From Symbiodinium natans (taxonomy: Eukaryota > Sar > Dinophyceae > Suessiales > Symbiodiniaceae): a stretch of DNA of 64,000 nt. The notes under the pieces were generated by a model. That model saw nothing but the letters and a program-made list of their open reading frames with translations, searched no databases and was not told where the DNA came from. The translations under genes and the position numbers were made by a program. Each line of letters opens with the position of its first letter. Position 1 is the first letter of the stretch. Below are positions 30,179 to 41,397 of the stretch, piece after piece. The stretch lies in contig CAJNDS010000769.1 in assembly GCA_905221605.1 (NCBI GenBank), positions 1-64,000 on the forward strand. The letters are read 5' to 3'.

Positions 30179-30386
30179 CGGCTCACTCGAAATCTACTGT
30201 CGAGTCGAGGGAGTCTACACAGCCCCGCTTGCGGCCTCGAGGCTCAAAAGGGTGTGCGCTTCACTGTTCCACACCTCAGCCGTATAGGATATCCGTCACC
30301 AATACGTCCCGTGTTGAACACAGGCCCCAAAGACGTCCCGCTTGGCCAACTTCGACTTCGCGCTGCCCTTCCAACCGTTGCGAAGT

Positions 30387-30791
30387 TTAAATATTGAGAG
30401 GAGCTTGCCGCCGCGCTTTCGCTAAGCACGTCACCATGCTGTCCGGAAACACTATCCTCAAGGCCAGAGATGGAAAGAGCGACAACCAAGGATCTAGAGG
30501 CAGGTGGGCGTCGTTCCTTCGGCCTTCGTTGCGAATGGAGCGGCTAAGTTCAGCAGGCTTCGGCTGCTTTGGAGGTGCACGGCGACGTACGAAAACTTGT
30601 CGGCGCATCTCCTCGCGGTACGACGTCTTGTATTGTCTCATGCTCCCTTCACAAGGGACGTCCATACGATCCCGAACGCACAAGAAGCCATCCCCCACTC
30701 CACCAAGCGCGGGGAACGCAAGCAGGGCCTGGTGTCTGAGGCATTTTTGCAAGCAATCTCTTCCCGTAGCATGACCCAAAAGCACAGACAC
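30387..30791 (-). CDS. Unrecognised 134-residue ORF between direct repeats
   Basis: Reading frame on the minus strand, basic (RREEM-like and RRRAPPKQPKP stretches), lying mostly between the two direct repeats and running into copy 2. Its composition is not that of the surrounding repeats. No family is recognised. An overlapping plus-strand frame of 106 residues (30504-30824) is about equally plausible. Confidence 0.25.
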   Translation of the reverse strand: MSVLLGHATGRDCLQKCLRHQALLAFPALGGVGDGFLCVRDRMDVPCEGSMRQYKTSYREEMRRQVFVRRRAPPKQPKPAELSRSIRNEGRRNDAHLPLDPWLSLFPSLALRIVFPDSMVTCLAKARRQAPLNI

Positions 30792-30859
30792 GCTGAGACC
30801 TGGGATCCAGAATACGTGGACTAGGCCGCGTTGCAGAACTCACTCCCCTTGCACCAGCA
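30715..30859 (+). repeat. Direct repeat, copy 2 (~145 bp)
   Basis: Second copy of 30036-30178, 679 bp downstream, with a few substitutions and a 2-base insertion. It is followed directly by GGTATGGGG. Confidence 0.8.
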
Positions 30860-30869
30860 GGTATGGGGC

Positions 30870-32100
30870 TTAGGGATGGTTAAGGTTAGGGTGAGGGTTT
30901 AGGGCTTAGGGTTCAGGGTTTAGTGTTTAGGGTTGAGGGTTGAGGGTTTAGGGTTTAGGGCTTAGGGTTTTGGGTTTAGGGTTTAGGGTTTAGAGTTCAG
31001 GGTTTAGAGTTTCGGGTTTAGGGTTTAGGGTTTAGGGTTCAGGGTTTAGGGTTTAGGGTGTGGGGTTTAGGTTAGGGTTTAGGGTTAGGGCGTCTCGGCG
31101 CGCAGCGGCAGTAGATACGATGTGGAAATGGCGCCCCTACACACCCATGGGGTGTGGGGGGGGGGGGGGGCGGCATGTCACGTGAAGGCATTTGCTTTCA
31201 GTGCAGCCCAACAATTTTCATTGGTGCTGCCCAAAACGCTGCCTTTTAGGGTTTAGGGCTGTCGCCCTCAATTCCCACCATTGAGGCTTTTCTAGAACCA
31301 CAAGCAGTCAGGGAGTTTGGAAGGGGGGGCGCCGACCCCAGGGGGGCCGAGAGGGGGCAGGCAGGCAGGGGCCAGGGCTAGGGAGTGAGGGGGGTGCCAG
31401 CGGCCCAAGCGGGGCCAGGATATCTTCTGGGTCCAGGCACCCTAGAAAAGGGTGGGTACGGCCTAAGCAGGCCGGGTGGGAATTTAGAGTTTGGGAATTG
31501 GGGTTTAGGGTTTCGGGTTTAGGGTTTAGGTCCGACTACTCAGGTCTTCAAAAAACCCTTGGGGGGATCCGAAGTCCTTTCGTCAATCAACTCTCGACCC
31601 CTAAGCCCGAAACCCTAACCCTAAACCCGATAAACAACGGCTTAGACTTATGCTCCAGTGGTACGAGGCCCATAGCTTAGAAAACATACAAACCCTAAAC
31701 TACGAACCCTAACCCCTAAATCCTAAACCCTAAACCCTAAACCCTAAACCCTAAACCTTAAACCCTAAACCCTAAACCTGAACCCAGAAAGCCTGCGAGG
31801 TGAGCTGGGCCTGCCGTGGCTCGCCATGCCTTGTGTACGGTTAGGGTTTAAGGTTTAGGGTTCAGGGTTTAGGGTTTAGGGTTTAGGGTATAGGGTTTAG
31901 GGTTTAGGGTTTAGGGTTTAGGGTTAGGGTTTAGGGCTTAGGGCTTAGGGCTTAGGGTTTAAGGTTTAGGGTTTAGGGTTTAGGGTTTAGGGTTTAGGGT
32001 TTAGGGTTTAGGGTTTAGGGGGTGTAAGGGGCTTCGGGGTTTAGGGGGTTCACGGGGCTAGGGCTTAGGGGCGCATGCAAAAATAAGAGAATCTCCAGCA
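30870..32100. other. Telomere-like DNA without a supported gene
   Basis: TTTAGGG variants at 30880-31090 and 31830-32025, a G run at 31151 and a short purine-rich stretch (31320-31400). Nothing coding is convincing. Confidence 0.6.
31830..32025 (+). repeat. TTTAGGG array
   Basis: About 26 units with TTAGGGC variants. Confidence 0.9.
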
Positions 32101-32113
32101 ATACCAATCACGG

Positions 32114-32255
32114 TTGGGATGTTCCCCCTTCTACAAACAGTCCTCAACAGGAATTAGGGTTTAGGGTCTAGGGTTTAGGGTTTAGGGTTTAGGATTATAG
32201 TACCCCCGATTATCATCCCTATGAAGGACTGTTGTTATAAGGGGGAACTTCCCAA
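32114..32255. mobile_element. Family D MITE interrupted by TTTAGGG units
   Basis: TIRs TTGGGATGTTCCCCC and GGGGGAACTTCCCAA and inner ACAGTCCT / AGGACTGT match the other family D copies, but about six telomere-like units (32155-32190) sit in the middle and lengthen it to 142 bp. Confidence 0.75.
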
Positions 32256-32363
32256 AACCACGGTCTCAATCTCGGTCCCAATGTTTAAGGTGGCAAGGCT
32301 TAGGCTTAGAACATCCGCTTCGCAACTTCGGCGTAAGGGACAATGGCTTGGAGGAGCTCAGGT

Positions 32364-32654
32364 TCCCTCAACTTCTTTTTTCAGATCTTCCATCCACATC
32401 TTATGGTCCGAGCACTAACACACATGAAGTAGGGTTTATACTACTGATTTTTGGTGAGTGTATATAAGGCTCCTTTGTAATGTTGGTGAGTGTATGTACC
32501 GGGTGTCCTTTTGGGGGTACCAGAAATATATATATATATATATATACCCTGCGTCACATCAAGATACACAACTGCTTCAGTCACACATCCATCAGTCAAG
32601 GCCATGTTTGCTTGGAGCAGTGCCGACAAACAAAAACATACCCAATGCATTCTT
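32364..32654 (-). CDS. Two exons of an unrecognised gene around a family C intron
   Basis: The first exon, about 32654-32558, ends in NMALTDGCVTEAVVYLD. The second begins at 32414 with CSDHKMWMEDLKKEVEG. They join in frame with donor TTGAT|GTGACGCAGGG and acceptor TGTTAG|TGC. The donor side copies that of channel intron 11 (CGAT|GTGAGGCAGGG), which supports the call. The second exon's end is unclear: a good neighbouring frame (ELLQAIVPYAEVAKRM) follows one base out of phase. Protein family unknown. Confidence 0.4.
32415..32557 (-). repeat. Family C introner-like element
   Basis: Inverted ends GATGTGACGCAGGGTATA and CACATGAAGTAGGGTTTA. Inside are TTTTGGTGAGTG, TATATAAGGCTCCTTTG, a second TTGGTGAGTG, CCTTTTGGGGGTACC and a TA run, in the same order as the family C intron of the channel gene and the element at 25464. 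In the gene model the element runs on the minus strand. Confidence 0.7.
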
Positions 32655-32749
32655 GATAACCCTAAACCCTAAACCCTAAACCCTAAACCCTAAACCCTAA
32701 ACCCTAAACCCTAAGCGGGTGCAACTCACGAGTCGTTGCGCTCTATTCG

Positions 32750-32880
32750 AGATCTCACTTTTCTCAATCGTTCCCCTAAATAGCCTTCATTGTGGGGGGA
32801 ACCTAGGGGGGGTAGTACATATAGATGGGGGTACTAGGGGAACCCATGATCGTTCTTAGAGAAAGGTTTGTTTTTTGGAT
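32750..32880. repeat. Palindromic element with TTCCCCTA / TAGGGGAA symmetry
   Basis: CTCAATCGTTCCCCTAAATAG on the left is roughly inverted by CTAGGGGAACCCATGATCG on the right, with a second inverted pair around GGGGGTAGTAC. Probably another MITE-like family, seen once. Confidence 0.45.
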
Positions 32881-32884
32881 TCGG

Positions 32885-33360
32885 CCGCAGCCCCGCGGAA
32901 ACCGGAGTCCGGCAGCGGACCTACCTCCGAGAAGCCTTTTTTCAGGTTAGTCACTCCGCATCTCTTCGTCTAACTTTCCCATGAGACCCCCGCTCCCTTG
33001 TCCTGCAGGCGGGCACTCCCGCGCACGGCACGAGAACACGCAGCGTGCTCTAGAGAACGGGACTCAGCAAAGGTGATTTCGGGAAACCTGAGAAGCACAT
33101 GCACCTGTAGGGCATTCTTCTGCGCTGTAGCCGCCTGAACGCTGCATGTAAGCAGGGAGCCTTATCCCCACGCTCGGGCCGGCTTCAGCACGGACCCCTT
33201 GACGGATTACGATTTTGGGGAAACGCATGTAGGAAAACAACTTTTTGGGAATAGGGCTGAAAGAAACGGCGCATTTTTCGGGTTGTCGGAAATCCCCGTC
33301 CTAACCCTGAACTTTTTCCCCGAACCCTTCAGCCCGCACGACCCTACGTCCGAAATCGTT
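32885..33360. other. Non-repeat stretch without a supported gene
   Basis: GC-rich unique DNA with scattered splice-like signals (TTTTTTCAG, CCTGCAG) but no convincing frame on either strand. It may hold exons too short to recognise. Confidence 0.4.
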
Positions 33361-33452
33361 TTTTGGGTTTAGGGTTTGGGGTTTAGGGATTAGGGATTAG
33401 GGATGAGGGCTTCCCAGACCCATAGCCCCAAACCGAACAACCCTCAACCGGC

Positions 33453-33534
33453 ACTTGGAGGTTCACGGGTTGGGTGATAGCCATAGCTACCCCAGTTATG
33501 ATCATACTTTTAAGTTCCCATGAACCTCCAAGTA
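33453..33534. mobile_element. MITE-like element, family E
   Basis: TIRs ACTTGGAGGTTCACGGG and CCCATGAACCTCCAAGT. 82 bp; the shortest of three full copies. Confidence 0.78.
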
Positions 33535-35288
33535 GACCCTCCTAAGCCCTAAACCCTAAAACTTAAACCCTGAACCCTAAACCCTGAGCCCTAGCCCTAA
33601 ACCCTAAACCCTAAACCGAAACCCAGCAGTCTCAAGCTTCGTGGAAACGGGGCACACCAGAAAGGCGGACTGCTTGCGCAGGTCGCTCACTCTCCACCTC
33701 CCATCGCAGGGGAGGGTTTGGGGTCGAGGGTTATGGGTTGGGGGCTTCGGGTTCAGGGTTGAGGGTTTAGGGTTTAGGGTGTAGGGTTTAGGGTTGGGAG
33801 ATTGTATTACGGTTCGCCCTTTCAGCGCCGTCTGCTTGCGTAGGAAACGCGACAAGAACCCTCAGCTACGGTCACCTTACTCATAGCATCAAGTATGGAT
33901 ATTCAGGAACCTTCAAGTAGAGGCTAATCCCTGAAACCCTGGTTTGGAAAACCCTGAACCCTGAACCCTGAACCCTAAACCCTACTAAACCCCAAACCCT
34001 AAACCCTAAACCCTAAACCCTGAACCCTGAGCCCTGAACCCCTAAACTAACCCTGCAACCTAAACCCTAAACCCTGAATCCTCTTACTCAAGTTACGGAG
34101 CCCCCCTTCCCCTTCGACACGGCACGTCTCCAGGCGCGGGTGGTGCTTGGGAAGCCGCGCGAAGCCTCGGGCACACTTGTGGGTTCCTGGGTACGAAAAG
34201 TCGCGCGGTAAGTATCCTAAATAAGGATATTACCGTAGTTACCCCTACTTCTAACCCTAAACCCTAAACCTGAACCCTAAACCCTAAACTGAACCCCTAA
34301 ACCCTGAATCGCTGCTTCACAGGGCTAAGGTTCTCGGTTCGGGGGTGCTGGGATTTTAGGTTGGGTTGACTGAATCCAAACCCTAAACCCGAAACCCTAA
34401 ACCTGAACCCCTGAGCTCGCCTCGCCAGTGAAGCGCCCCAGGCAAGCGTCCGCGGCACCATGAGCGCAGCATGGCAGCAAATTGCGGCTTGGGGTCAATA
34501 ACCTCTAGAATCCGTTGAGTCTCGGGGGGGGGGGGGGGGGGTCGGGGCTTAGGGTTTAGGGGTTTGGGTTTAGATTTTGGGGTTAGGGCTTTAGGGTTTA
34601 GGGTTTAGGGTTTCGGGTTTGCTGGGGAGTGGACAGGGATCTTGCAGGTGGCGCGAAGCTGAATCACTGGGGTGGATTTCTACCCCCAACAACGCGATTC
34701 TCTGTCCATTTCGAAGTACTGGGATAGAATGAAGGGGGGTTAGATACTCGGAGGTTCATGGGCTATGGTTCTAACCTTGGTAAGTAGGGCACTGCCCAGA
34801 ATCTGAAAATGTGTTCAAAACGGAAGGCATGAGTCCGAAATTGGCTCAAGTGCTTGCAGATCTGGGTTTAAGATTTAGGGTTTAGGGTTTCGGGTTTCGG
34901 GTTTCGGTTGAAACTGAGATACGCAGAAAAGGTCTATACCATCAGAAGACCGCCGACTGCAAATCACGGAGAACCTGGGATTGTAGGGTCCTCACCCTAA
35001 AAACCCTAAACCCTAGACCCTAGACCCTAGACCCTAAACCCTAAACCCGAAACCCTAAACCCTGGGGGGGGGGGGGGGGGGGGCACCTAGGGAACTTTAA
35101 GGAAGCTTAGGGTGCCTTAGTGAGTAGTGGGGATACTTGAAGCCCTAAACCCTAAACCCTAAACCCTAAACCCTCGAAGCCCTGCTCTCTCAACGGCCTG
35201 CATGCGAACCTTCGGCGCTGCTCTTGGGGGCGGGTTCTGGAAGTCGAGGTCCTTGTTGGGCGTTCGGAGTTGGGCTTGGGGAGGTTGC

Positions 35289-35512
35289 AGGGGTTTAGGG
35301 TTTAGGGTTTAGGGTTTAGGGTTTAGGGTTTAGGGTTTAGGGTTTAGGGTTTAGGGTTTAGGGTTTAGGGTTTAGGGTTTAGGGTTTAGGGTTTAGGGTT
35401 TAGGGTTTAGGGTTTAGGGTTTAGGGTTTAGGGTTTAGGGTTTAGGGTTTAGGGTTTAGGGTTTAGGGTTTAGGGTTTAGGGTTTAGGGTTTAGGGTTTA
35501 GGGTTTGGGGGG
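35289..35512 (+). repeat. Long perfect TTTAGGG array
   Basis: About 31 consecutive TTTAGGG units, practically without variants, one of the longest in the window. Confidence 0.95.
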
Positions 35513-36069
35513 TTGAGGGTTTAGGATTAAGGGTTTCAGGGAGTCAGTTGCAAGAACCCGCAAACCAAAATGCTAAACTCTGAGCCCTCTTAATCGCTGC
35601 ATGTATATACATCCGGCAAGCTTTGCTATATAGGGTCCATTGCCTGGTCAAAGGGGGGGCACCTTAGAAAGCGTGAGTCCATACGAAACCCGAAAAAGTC
35701 GACCCTTTTGCGGGCCTCCATTTTCATGATACGTTGCCCTTAGGGTTTAGGCAGGGTTCAAGCAGGGTTTAGGTTGGGCTTCGGTCGGGTGGCTAGGGTT
35801 TCAAGTTTAAAGGATTTAGGGCTAGGTTTCGGGTTCAAGGCTCTCTCCATCTACCTATCCATCCATCTGCTTCTCTCTCTCCCATTGTCTTTCTCTTCTC
35901 TTCATCTGTCGATCTCGCTCGCTCTCTGCTTCTCTCTCTTTCTCACTTCTTCTCCTTCTGCAGGGCCCTCGCGCAGAAGCGCGCCCAAGGTTCCTGTCCA
36001 TTGCGAGACTGCTGCTCGCTTTCCCCGTTCTTGGCCTAGTGTGTGTGTTATCCAAGGACACGGCTGTTC

Positions 36070-36099
36070 AGTTTCTCTCTCTCTCTCTCTCCCTCTCCC

Positions 36100-36135
<36 letters not shown>

Positions 36136-36147
36136 CCTCTCCCTCTC

Positions 36148-36199
<52 letters not shown>

Positions 36200-36200
36200 G
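36070..36200 (+). repeat. (CT)n microsatellite
   Basis: TCTCTCTC with CCCTCTCC interruptions. The open frames over it (poly Ser-Leu, poly Arg-Glu) are artefacts. Confidence 0.92.
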
Positions 36201-37510
36201 AAGGGAAGGGAAGGGTCCATGATCAGCCTCGCCGCCGAGCGAGCTAATGCAGCAGCAAGATGAGGGGGTTGGAGGGGCCCAGAAGCTCCAGAACCGCACC
36301 GAAACTCTAGAAAGGGCCAGGTCCTAGGGTTTAGGGCTTAGGATGCAGGATGCAGGATGTAGGATGTAGGGTTCAGGGTTCAGGGTTTAGGGTTTAGGGT
36401 TTAGGGTTTAGGGTTTCGGGTTTAGGGTTTAGGGGTCTAGAGTTGATTTACGAAAGGACTTCGGATCCCCCCAAGGGTTAGCTAAAGACCTCAGAAGCCT
36501 CTACCTTCCCAGGACTGAACCCTGACCCTAAACCCTAAACCCTTAACCTTAACCATCCCTAAGCCCATACCTTGAAACCAAAATAATAGAGGCCCCCGAA
36601 ACAGATACCCGGAAAGTCCAACACCCCTGAGTTGAAGGTTTAGGGTTTAGGGTTTAGGGTTTAGGGTTTAGGGTTTAGGGTGTAGGGTTTAGGGTTTAGG
36701 GTTTCGGGTTTAGGGTTTAGGGTTTAGGGTTTAGAGTTTGGGGTTAAGGGTTTAGGGCCTTGAGTCCAGGACACCTCGGCAGCTTAGGGTTCCTATAAGT
36801 CGGGCTTCGGGCACTAAACCCTAAACCCTCAATCCTAAACCCTAAACCCGAAACCCTAAACCCCAAACCCTAAACCCTACCAGAATGGCTACTTCAAGGC
36901 ACCCTAACCCCGCAAACCCCCCGGTAGTGCCATACTAAACCCTAAAGCCTAAAGCCTAAACCATAAACCCTGAGGCACTGGCTTCAGCCTCCTCCGACAC
37001 GGCGCCCTCGTCACTGCCTGCAGCTTTATATGTAGAGTTCATATATCGAATAGAAGATACTAGCCTAGTATATTTTATGTACTATAGAATATAGGGTATG
37101 TAGATATATATATATACACACACACATGTATGTTTATTTGTTGATTTAGCCCATAGCTAAGTTAAGAACATGATGGGGGTCTCGGGCTACGCACTTTAAA
37201 GGCGTTTCAGGGGTCGAGGGAGTCTAAGGTAATGAGGGAGGCTATGGTCGCCTGTTGTGTCCCACCTTTAGGGCTACAGCCCTAGAAGCCTTTCTAGTAG
37301 GGTTTAGGGTTTAGGGCTTGGGGTTTAGGGTTTAGGGTTTAGGAATGAGGGTTTAGGGTTTAGGGTTTAGGGTCGAGGGTTTAGGGTCTAGGGCTTTCAC
37401 CTCCAGCGCCATAGATTCGAGAGCTTCGTGGAGGCTCCAGGGCGTAGGAGTCTGTGGGCTTGCGGCGGAAGCTATCCCCAAACCTTGCAAACCCTAAAGC
37501 CCCAAACCTT

Positions 37511-37623
37511 TACTTGGAGGTTCATGGGTACTTAAAAGTAGGGTTATAAGAACCCTAAATCAGGTTAGAACCATGGTTACTCTACTTTTAACCCTACTTA
37601 TAAGACCCATGAACCTCCAAGTA
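37511..37623. mobile_element. MITE-like element, family E
   Basis: TACTTGGAGGTTCATGGG and CCCATGAACCTCCAAGTA at the ends, followed inwards by AAAGTAGGGTTATAAG and its near inverse. 113 bp. Confidence 0.85.
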
Positions 37624-37730
37624 GCCTTAAAAGGTTTTTGGCCAAGGCTATGATCCCTTCGCCCAAAGGTTCAAAAACTCACTTAGAGTACAAAACCCAG
37701 CTATGGCGAGTCTCAAAGTGGCAGAGGGGT

Positions 37731-38540
37731 AGGGCGAGGGAGAAATCGCAAGCCATCTTTCAGCACATGCATGCATAGCCCATCTATGGCAACGAATCTC
37801 TGGTGAGTCTACTTACATGATTCCACAGCAGAGGCAACTCAACGACTCAAGGATTGTGAGAACGAAACGGCCTCCCCTGCCTGTGATGCATTCCGCACGT
37901 ATAGGGTTTTGCAACCTCTTAGGTACGTGCTGGCTGCCCACCAGCGGACACGTTGGCGCATAGCTCCGCTGTCATGCGCCATGGCCATAGGCGCGTTGGC
38001 CTCAAGGGCAGCCAGTGACTTGCCGGAAGCATAGCTGCCCCACACCCGGCCACCGGTGTGAAGGGAGGCATCTCAAAGTGGCCTCTGCCTCCCTGTGGGT
38101 AGGGCGAGGGAGAAATCGCAAGCCATCTTTCAGCACATGCATGCATAGCCCATCTATGGCAACGAATCTCTGGTGAGTCTACTTACATGATTCCACAGCA
38201 GAGGCAACTCAACGACTCAAGGATTGTGAGAACGAAACGGCCTCCCCTGCCTGTGATGCATTCCGCACGTATAGGGTTTTGCAACCTCTTAGGTACGTGC
38301 TGGCTGCCCACCAGCGGACACGTTGGCGCATAGCTCCGCTGTCATGCGCCATGGCCATAGGCGCGTTGGACTCAAGGGCAGCCAGTGACTTGCCGGAAGC
38401 ATAGCTGCCCCACACCCGGCCACCGGTGTGAAGGGAGGCATCTCAAAGTGGCCTCTGCCTCCCTGGGGGTAGGGCGAGGGAGAGGCGCGTTGGCCTCAAG
38501 GGCAGCCAGCGACTTGCCGGAAGCATAGCTGCCCTTTTCA
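37731..38540. repeat. 370-bp tandem repeat, 2.2 copies
   Basis: AGGGCGAGGG recurs at 37731, 38101 and 38471. The two full units differ at only a couple of positions. The third is cut short and jumps to the inner GGCGCGTTGGCCTCAAGGG. Each unit contains a minus-strand donor-like CAT|GTAAGT and frames that could be exons (including GSYASGKS, a P-loop-like string), but no frame is clearly favoured. Confidence 0.85.
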
Positions 38541-38552
38541 TGCCGAGCATCC

Positions 38553-38650
38553 CCAAGAGGACACCACATACATACATTCACAAAGAGTCACAAGGAACCA
38601 TAGATGCACTCACCAGATGAGCGCTACTCTAAACCCTACCTGATATAACC
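38553..38650. repeat. Family C remnant
   Basis: AAGGAACC, ATGCACTCACCA and TAAACCCTACCTGATAT in the order expected for the complement of the TTGGTGAGTG-containing elements. Diverged. Confidence 0.45.
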
Positions 38651-39007
38651 CTTCCTTCACCCAGACTCTAGGGGGCAGGGGTTGAAGTCTTCCCTGACCC
38701 CTAAACCCTGAGAGGTTCTTGGTCTCCAGGGGCTAAGAGTTAAAGTAGTGCTTTTCGGGCTGAGGCGTTTAGGGTTAGGGTGTAGGGTTTGTGAACTGTG
38801 TCGGCAGCCGGAGCCCTGATCCCCAAAATCCTCTGAGGGTTTAGGGTTTAGGGTTTGGGGTTTAGGGTTTAGGGTTAGGGTTTAGAAATTAGAGTTAGGG
38901 TTAGCCCTCACCCCGCATCTGGCACGACGTGGCAACAGCCCACCTTCGCTGTCGAGCATCGAGTCCCATCCTCCTGCAAGAAGACTAATTCAGATCTCTT
39001 GGCTTTT

Positions 39008-39160
39008 GCTCTTAGGGTAGTTACATGGTATGGGCACTTACACGGGTACCCCTTTGAGAAGCCTTATAAACCCGTATACACACCCAAAACAAACTAAGGG
39101 TCACACAGCAGGCCCTTGAAAGGAGGTTCGGGACCGGTTTAAGGGCCCATGAAGCTACGT
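39008..39160. mobile_element. MITE-like element, family F
   Basis: Left GGTAGTTACATGGTATGGGC, right GGGCCCATGAAGCTACG, imperfect TIRs; related to 39568-39690 and 62935-63057. Confidence 0.5.
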
Positions 39161-39567
39161 ACCTCATTGAAGTCCTAAACCCTAAACCCTAAACCCTAAG
39201 CCCTAAACCCTAAACCCTAAACCCTAAACCCTAAACCCTAAACCCTAAACCCTAAACTCCTACTACTTGGGGATCTATCTTGGGGGCTCCCTATTTTCCT
39301 AGACCCCCTATTAGGGTTTTGGGCGCGAACTTCTGAGCTTCTCACTCCACAGGACAGCCTCTAAAACCCCTAAACCCCCAAACCTGAATCCCTGGGCCCG
39401 AAACCTTGGTTCCTACGCCCCAACCCCTGAACCCTAAAGCGTAAGCCCTCAACCCGAAGCCCAAAGCCCTAATTCAAACCCTAAAGCCCTCAGCCTTAGA
39501 CCAAAATCCCCAAATGCCCTATAGAAGAGCACCACCCCGGAAACCCTCAAGCTGAGGAACTATCGGA

Positions 39568-39690
39568 GGGTAGTTTCATGGGCCCAAAGTATGGTCCCTT
39601 ACATCCTTTATAGGTTTCTGATGTATGGGCCCTGAACTTGTATGGGGTAAAAGAGGTAGCCTGTTCAGGGCGAAGAAACTACGCCTCGAT
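39568..39690. mobile_element. MITE-like element, family F
   Basis: GGGTAGTTTCATGGGCCC at the left and AAGAAACTACGCC at the right, with an inner GTATGGGCCC. Confidence 0.5.
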
Positions 39691-40054
39691 TTGTTGGAGC
39701 GCCATCACGCTTCGGACTTTATAGGGCTCACGTCTTAGGGTTTCGGGCTCGAGGTTCAGGGCTTAGGTAGGGCATAGGGCTTAGAGGACTTAGGGCTTGG
39801 GCTCAGGGCTTGGGGCTTGGGGCTTGGGGCTTAGGGCTTAGGGCTTAGGGCTTAGGGCTTAGGGCTTAGGGCTTAGGGCTTGGGGTTTAAGGCTTGGGGT
39901 TTTGGGCGTAGGGCTGAGGGCTGAGAGTTCAGGGTTTAGGGCCCAAGAACCCCTCCCAGCCTGCTCGCGGGGTCTCGTCTGCGAGGCGCTCAACCTCATC
40001 TTCGGACTTGCCACCTGTCCAGGCTTTGGGGTTTGGGGTTGGGGTTTGGGGTTT

Positions 40055-40268
40055 AGGGTTTTAGGGTTTTAGGGTTTAGGGTTTAGGGTTTAGGGTTTAG
40101 GGTTTAGGGTTTAGGGTTTAGGGTTTAGGGTTTAGGGTTTATGGTTTAAGGTTTAGGGTTTAGGGTTTAGGGTTTAGGGTTTAGGGTTTAGGGTTTAGGG
40201 TTTAGGGTTTAGGGTTTAGGGTTTAGGGTTTAGGGTTTAGGGTTTAGGGTTTAGGGTTTAGGGTTTAG
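40055..40268 (+). repeat. Long TTTAGGG array
   Basis: About 30 units with two small variants near 40140. Confidence 0.95.
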
Positions 40269-41397
40269 GGCTACTTGCAATCGTCCACAAAGTTAAAATC
40301 AGTGGGCCCCCTTGAAGTGAGCTTTCTTAAGAACCGCCACTTGAGAGCTGACTGAATTGAAGGGCGCACGCCTCAAAAGGTCGACTCTTGAGGGTTAAGG
40401 CTGTAGGGTTTAGGGTTTAGGGTTTAGGGTTTAGGGTTTAGGGTTTAGGGTTTAGGGTTTGGGGTTTGGGGTTTGGGGTTTAGGGTTTAGGGTTTAGGGT
40501 TTAGGGTTTAGGGTTTGGGGCTTAAAGTTTAGAATTTTACTCGGAACCTTCAGTTACACCCCAAGCCCGAATCTCCGAATCTCTTCCCCACAAGCAGGAC
40601 TAAACCTCTTAACCGTCAAAATGAAAAATGATGAAAATCACTTGAGATCAAGACCCCCTGAAGCTCTGAAACCCTGAAAGCATGGAGACCCTACACCTTA
40701 AACCCTAAAGCCTAAACCCTAAACCCTGAACCCTAAACCCTGAACCCTAAACCCCCTTCACGCCTGAACACCCAAACCCCGAACCCCCGAAACCCTTCAA
40801 ACCCTGAAGGGCCTTTTTAGGGTTTGGTGCGTATGGAGGGTCTTACAGGGGGGTTACACAACTTGCAGGGCTTGTAGGGTTTAGGGTTTAGGGTTTACGG
40901 ACCCTAAACCCTAAACGCCCCAAACGCTTGAAGCAACCCCAAACCCTAAACCCTAAGCCCTAAACCCTAAACCCTAAACCCTAAACGCCCCAAAGTCACC
41001 CTTGAAACCCTGAAGGCCCTAAACCTAGAGTTGCCTTCGTCCTCGAGGGCGATGCCAGAAGGCCTGGCAGGGTCGGTAGGGTTTCGGGTTTAGGGGTTTA
41101 GGGGTTTAGGGGTTTAGGGGTTTAGGGGTTTAGGGGTTTAGGTGTTGAGGGTTTAGGGTTTAAGGGGTTTAGGTGTTGAGGGTTTAGGGTTTAGGGTTTA
41201 GGGGTTTGGAGGTTAGGGGTTTCGGGGCTACACCCCAAACCCTAAACCCTAAACCCTTATTCCTGAACGCCGAAGACCCTGAAAGCCCGAGTCCCTGAAA
41301 GCCTGAGTATCAGCCACGACCCCACGGAGGGCAAGTAGCGGAAGGCAAGCTCCTGACGATTGGGGAGGGGACGACGACGGGGTTGAAGGTGTAGGGT

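Larger units (their letters stand above)
33535..37510. other. Degenerate repeats, no supported gene
   Basis: Mostly scattered TTTAGGG/CCCTAAA variants with poly-G runs at 34529 and 35065, the long array at 35289 and the (CT)n run. Small islands (34095-34170, 34430-34500, 35190-35240, 36985-37020) could be exons but are too short to name. TTGGCTCAAG at 34841 equals the last ten bases of the spliced leader. Confidence 0.55.

Noticed and set aside
35289-35512. True chromosome end
   Set aside because: Arrays occur in both orientations with genes on both sides; none is terminal in the window.
35774-36299. Ser/Leu-rich and Arg/Glu-rich frames
   Set aside because: Produced by the (CT)n microsatellite.
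37839-38415. P-loop ATPase encoded by the 370-bp repeat (GSYASGKS)
   Set aside because: A single short motif in a frame that is not favoured over the others; no supporting Walker B or domain context.
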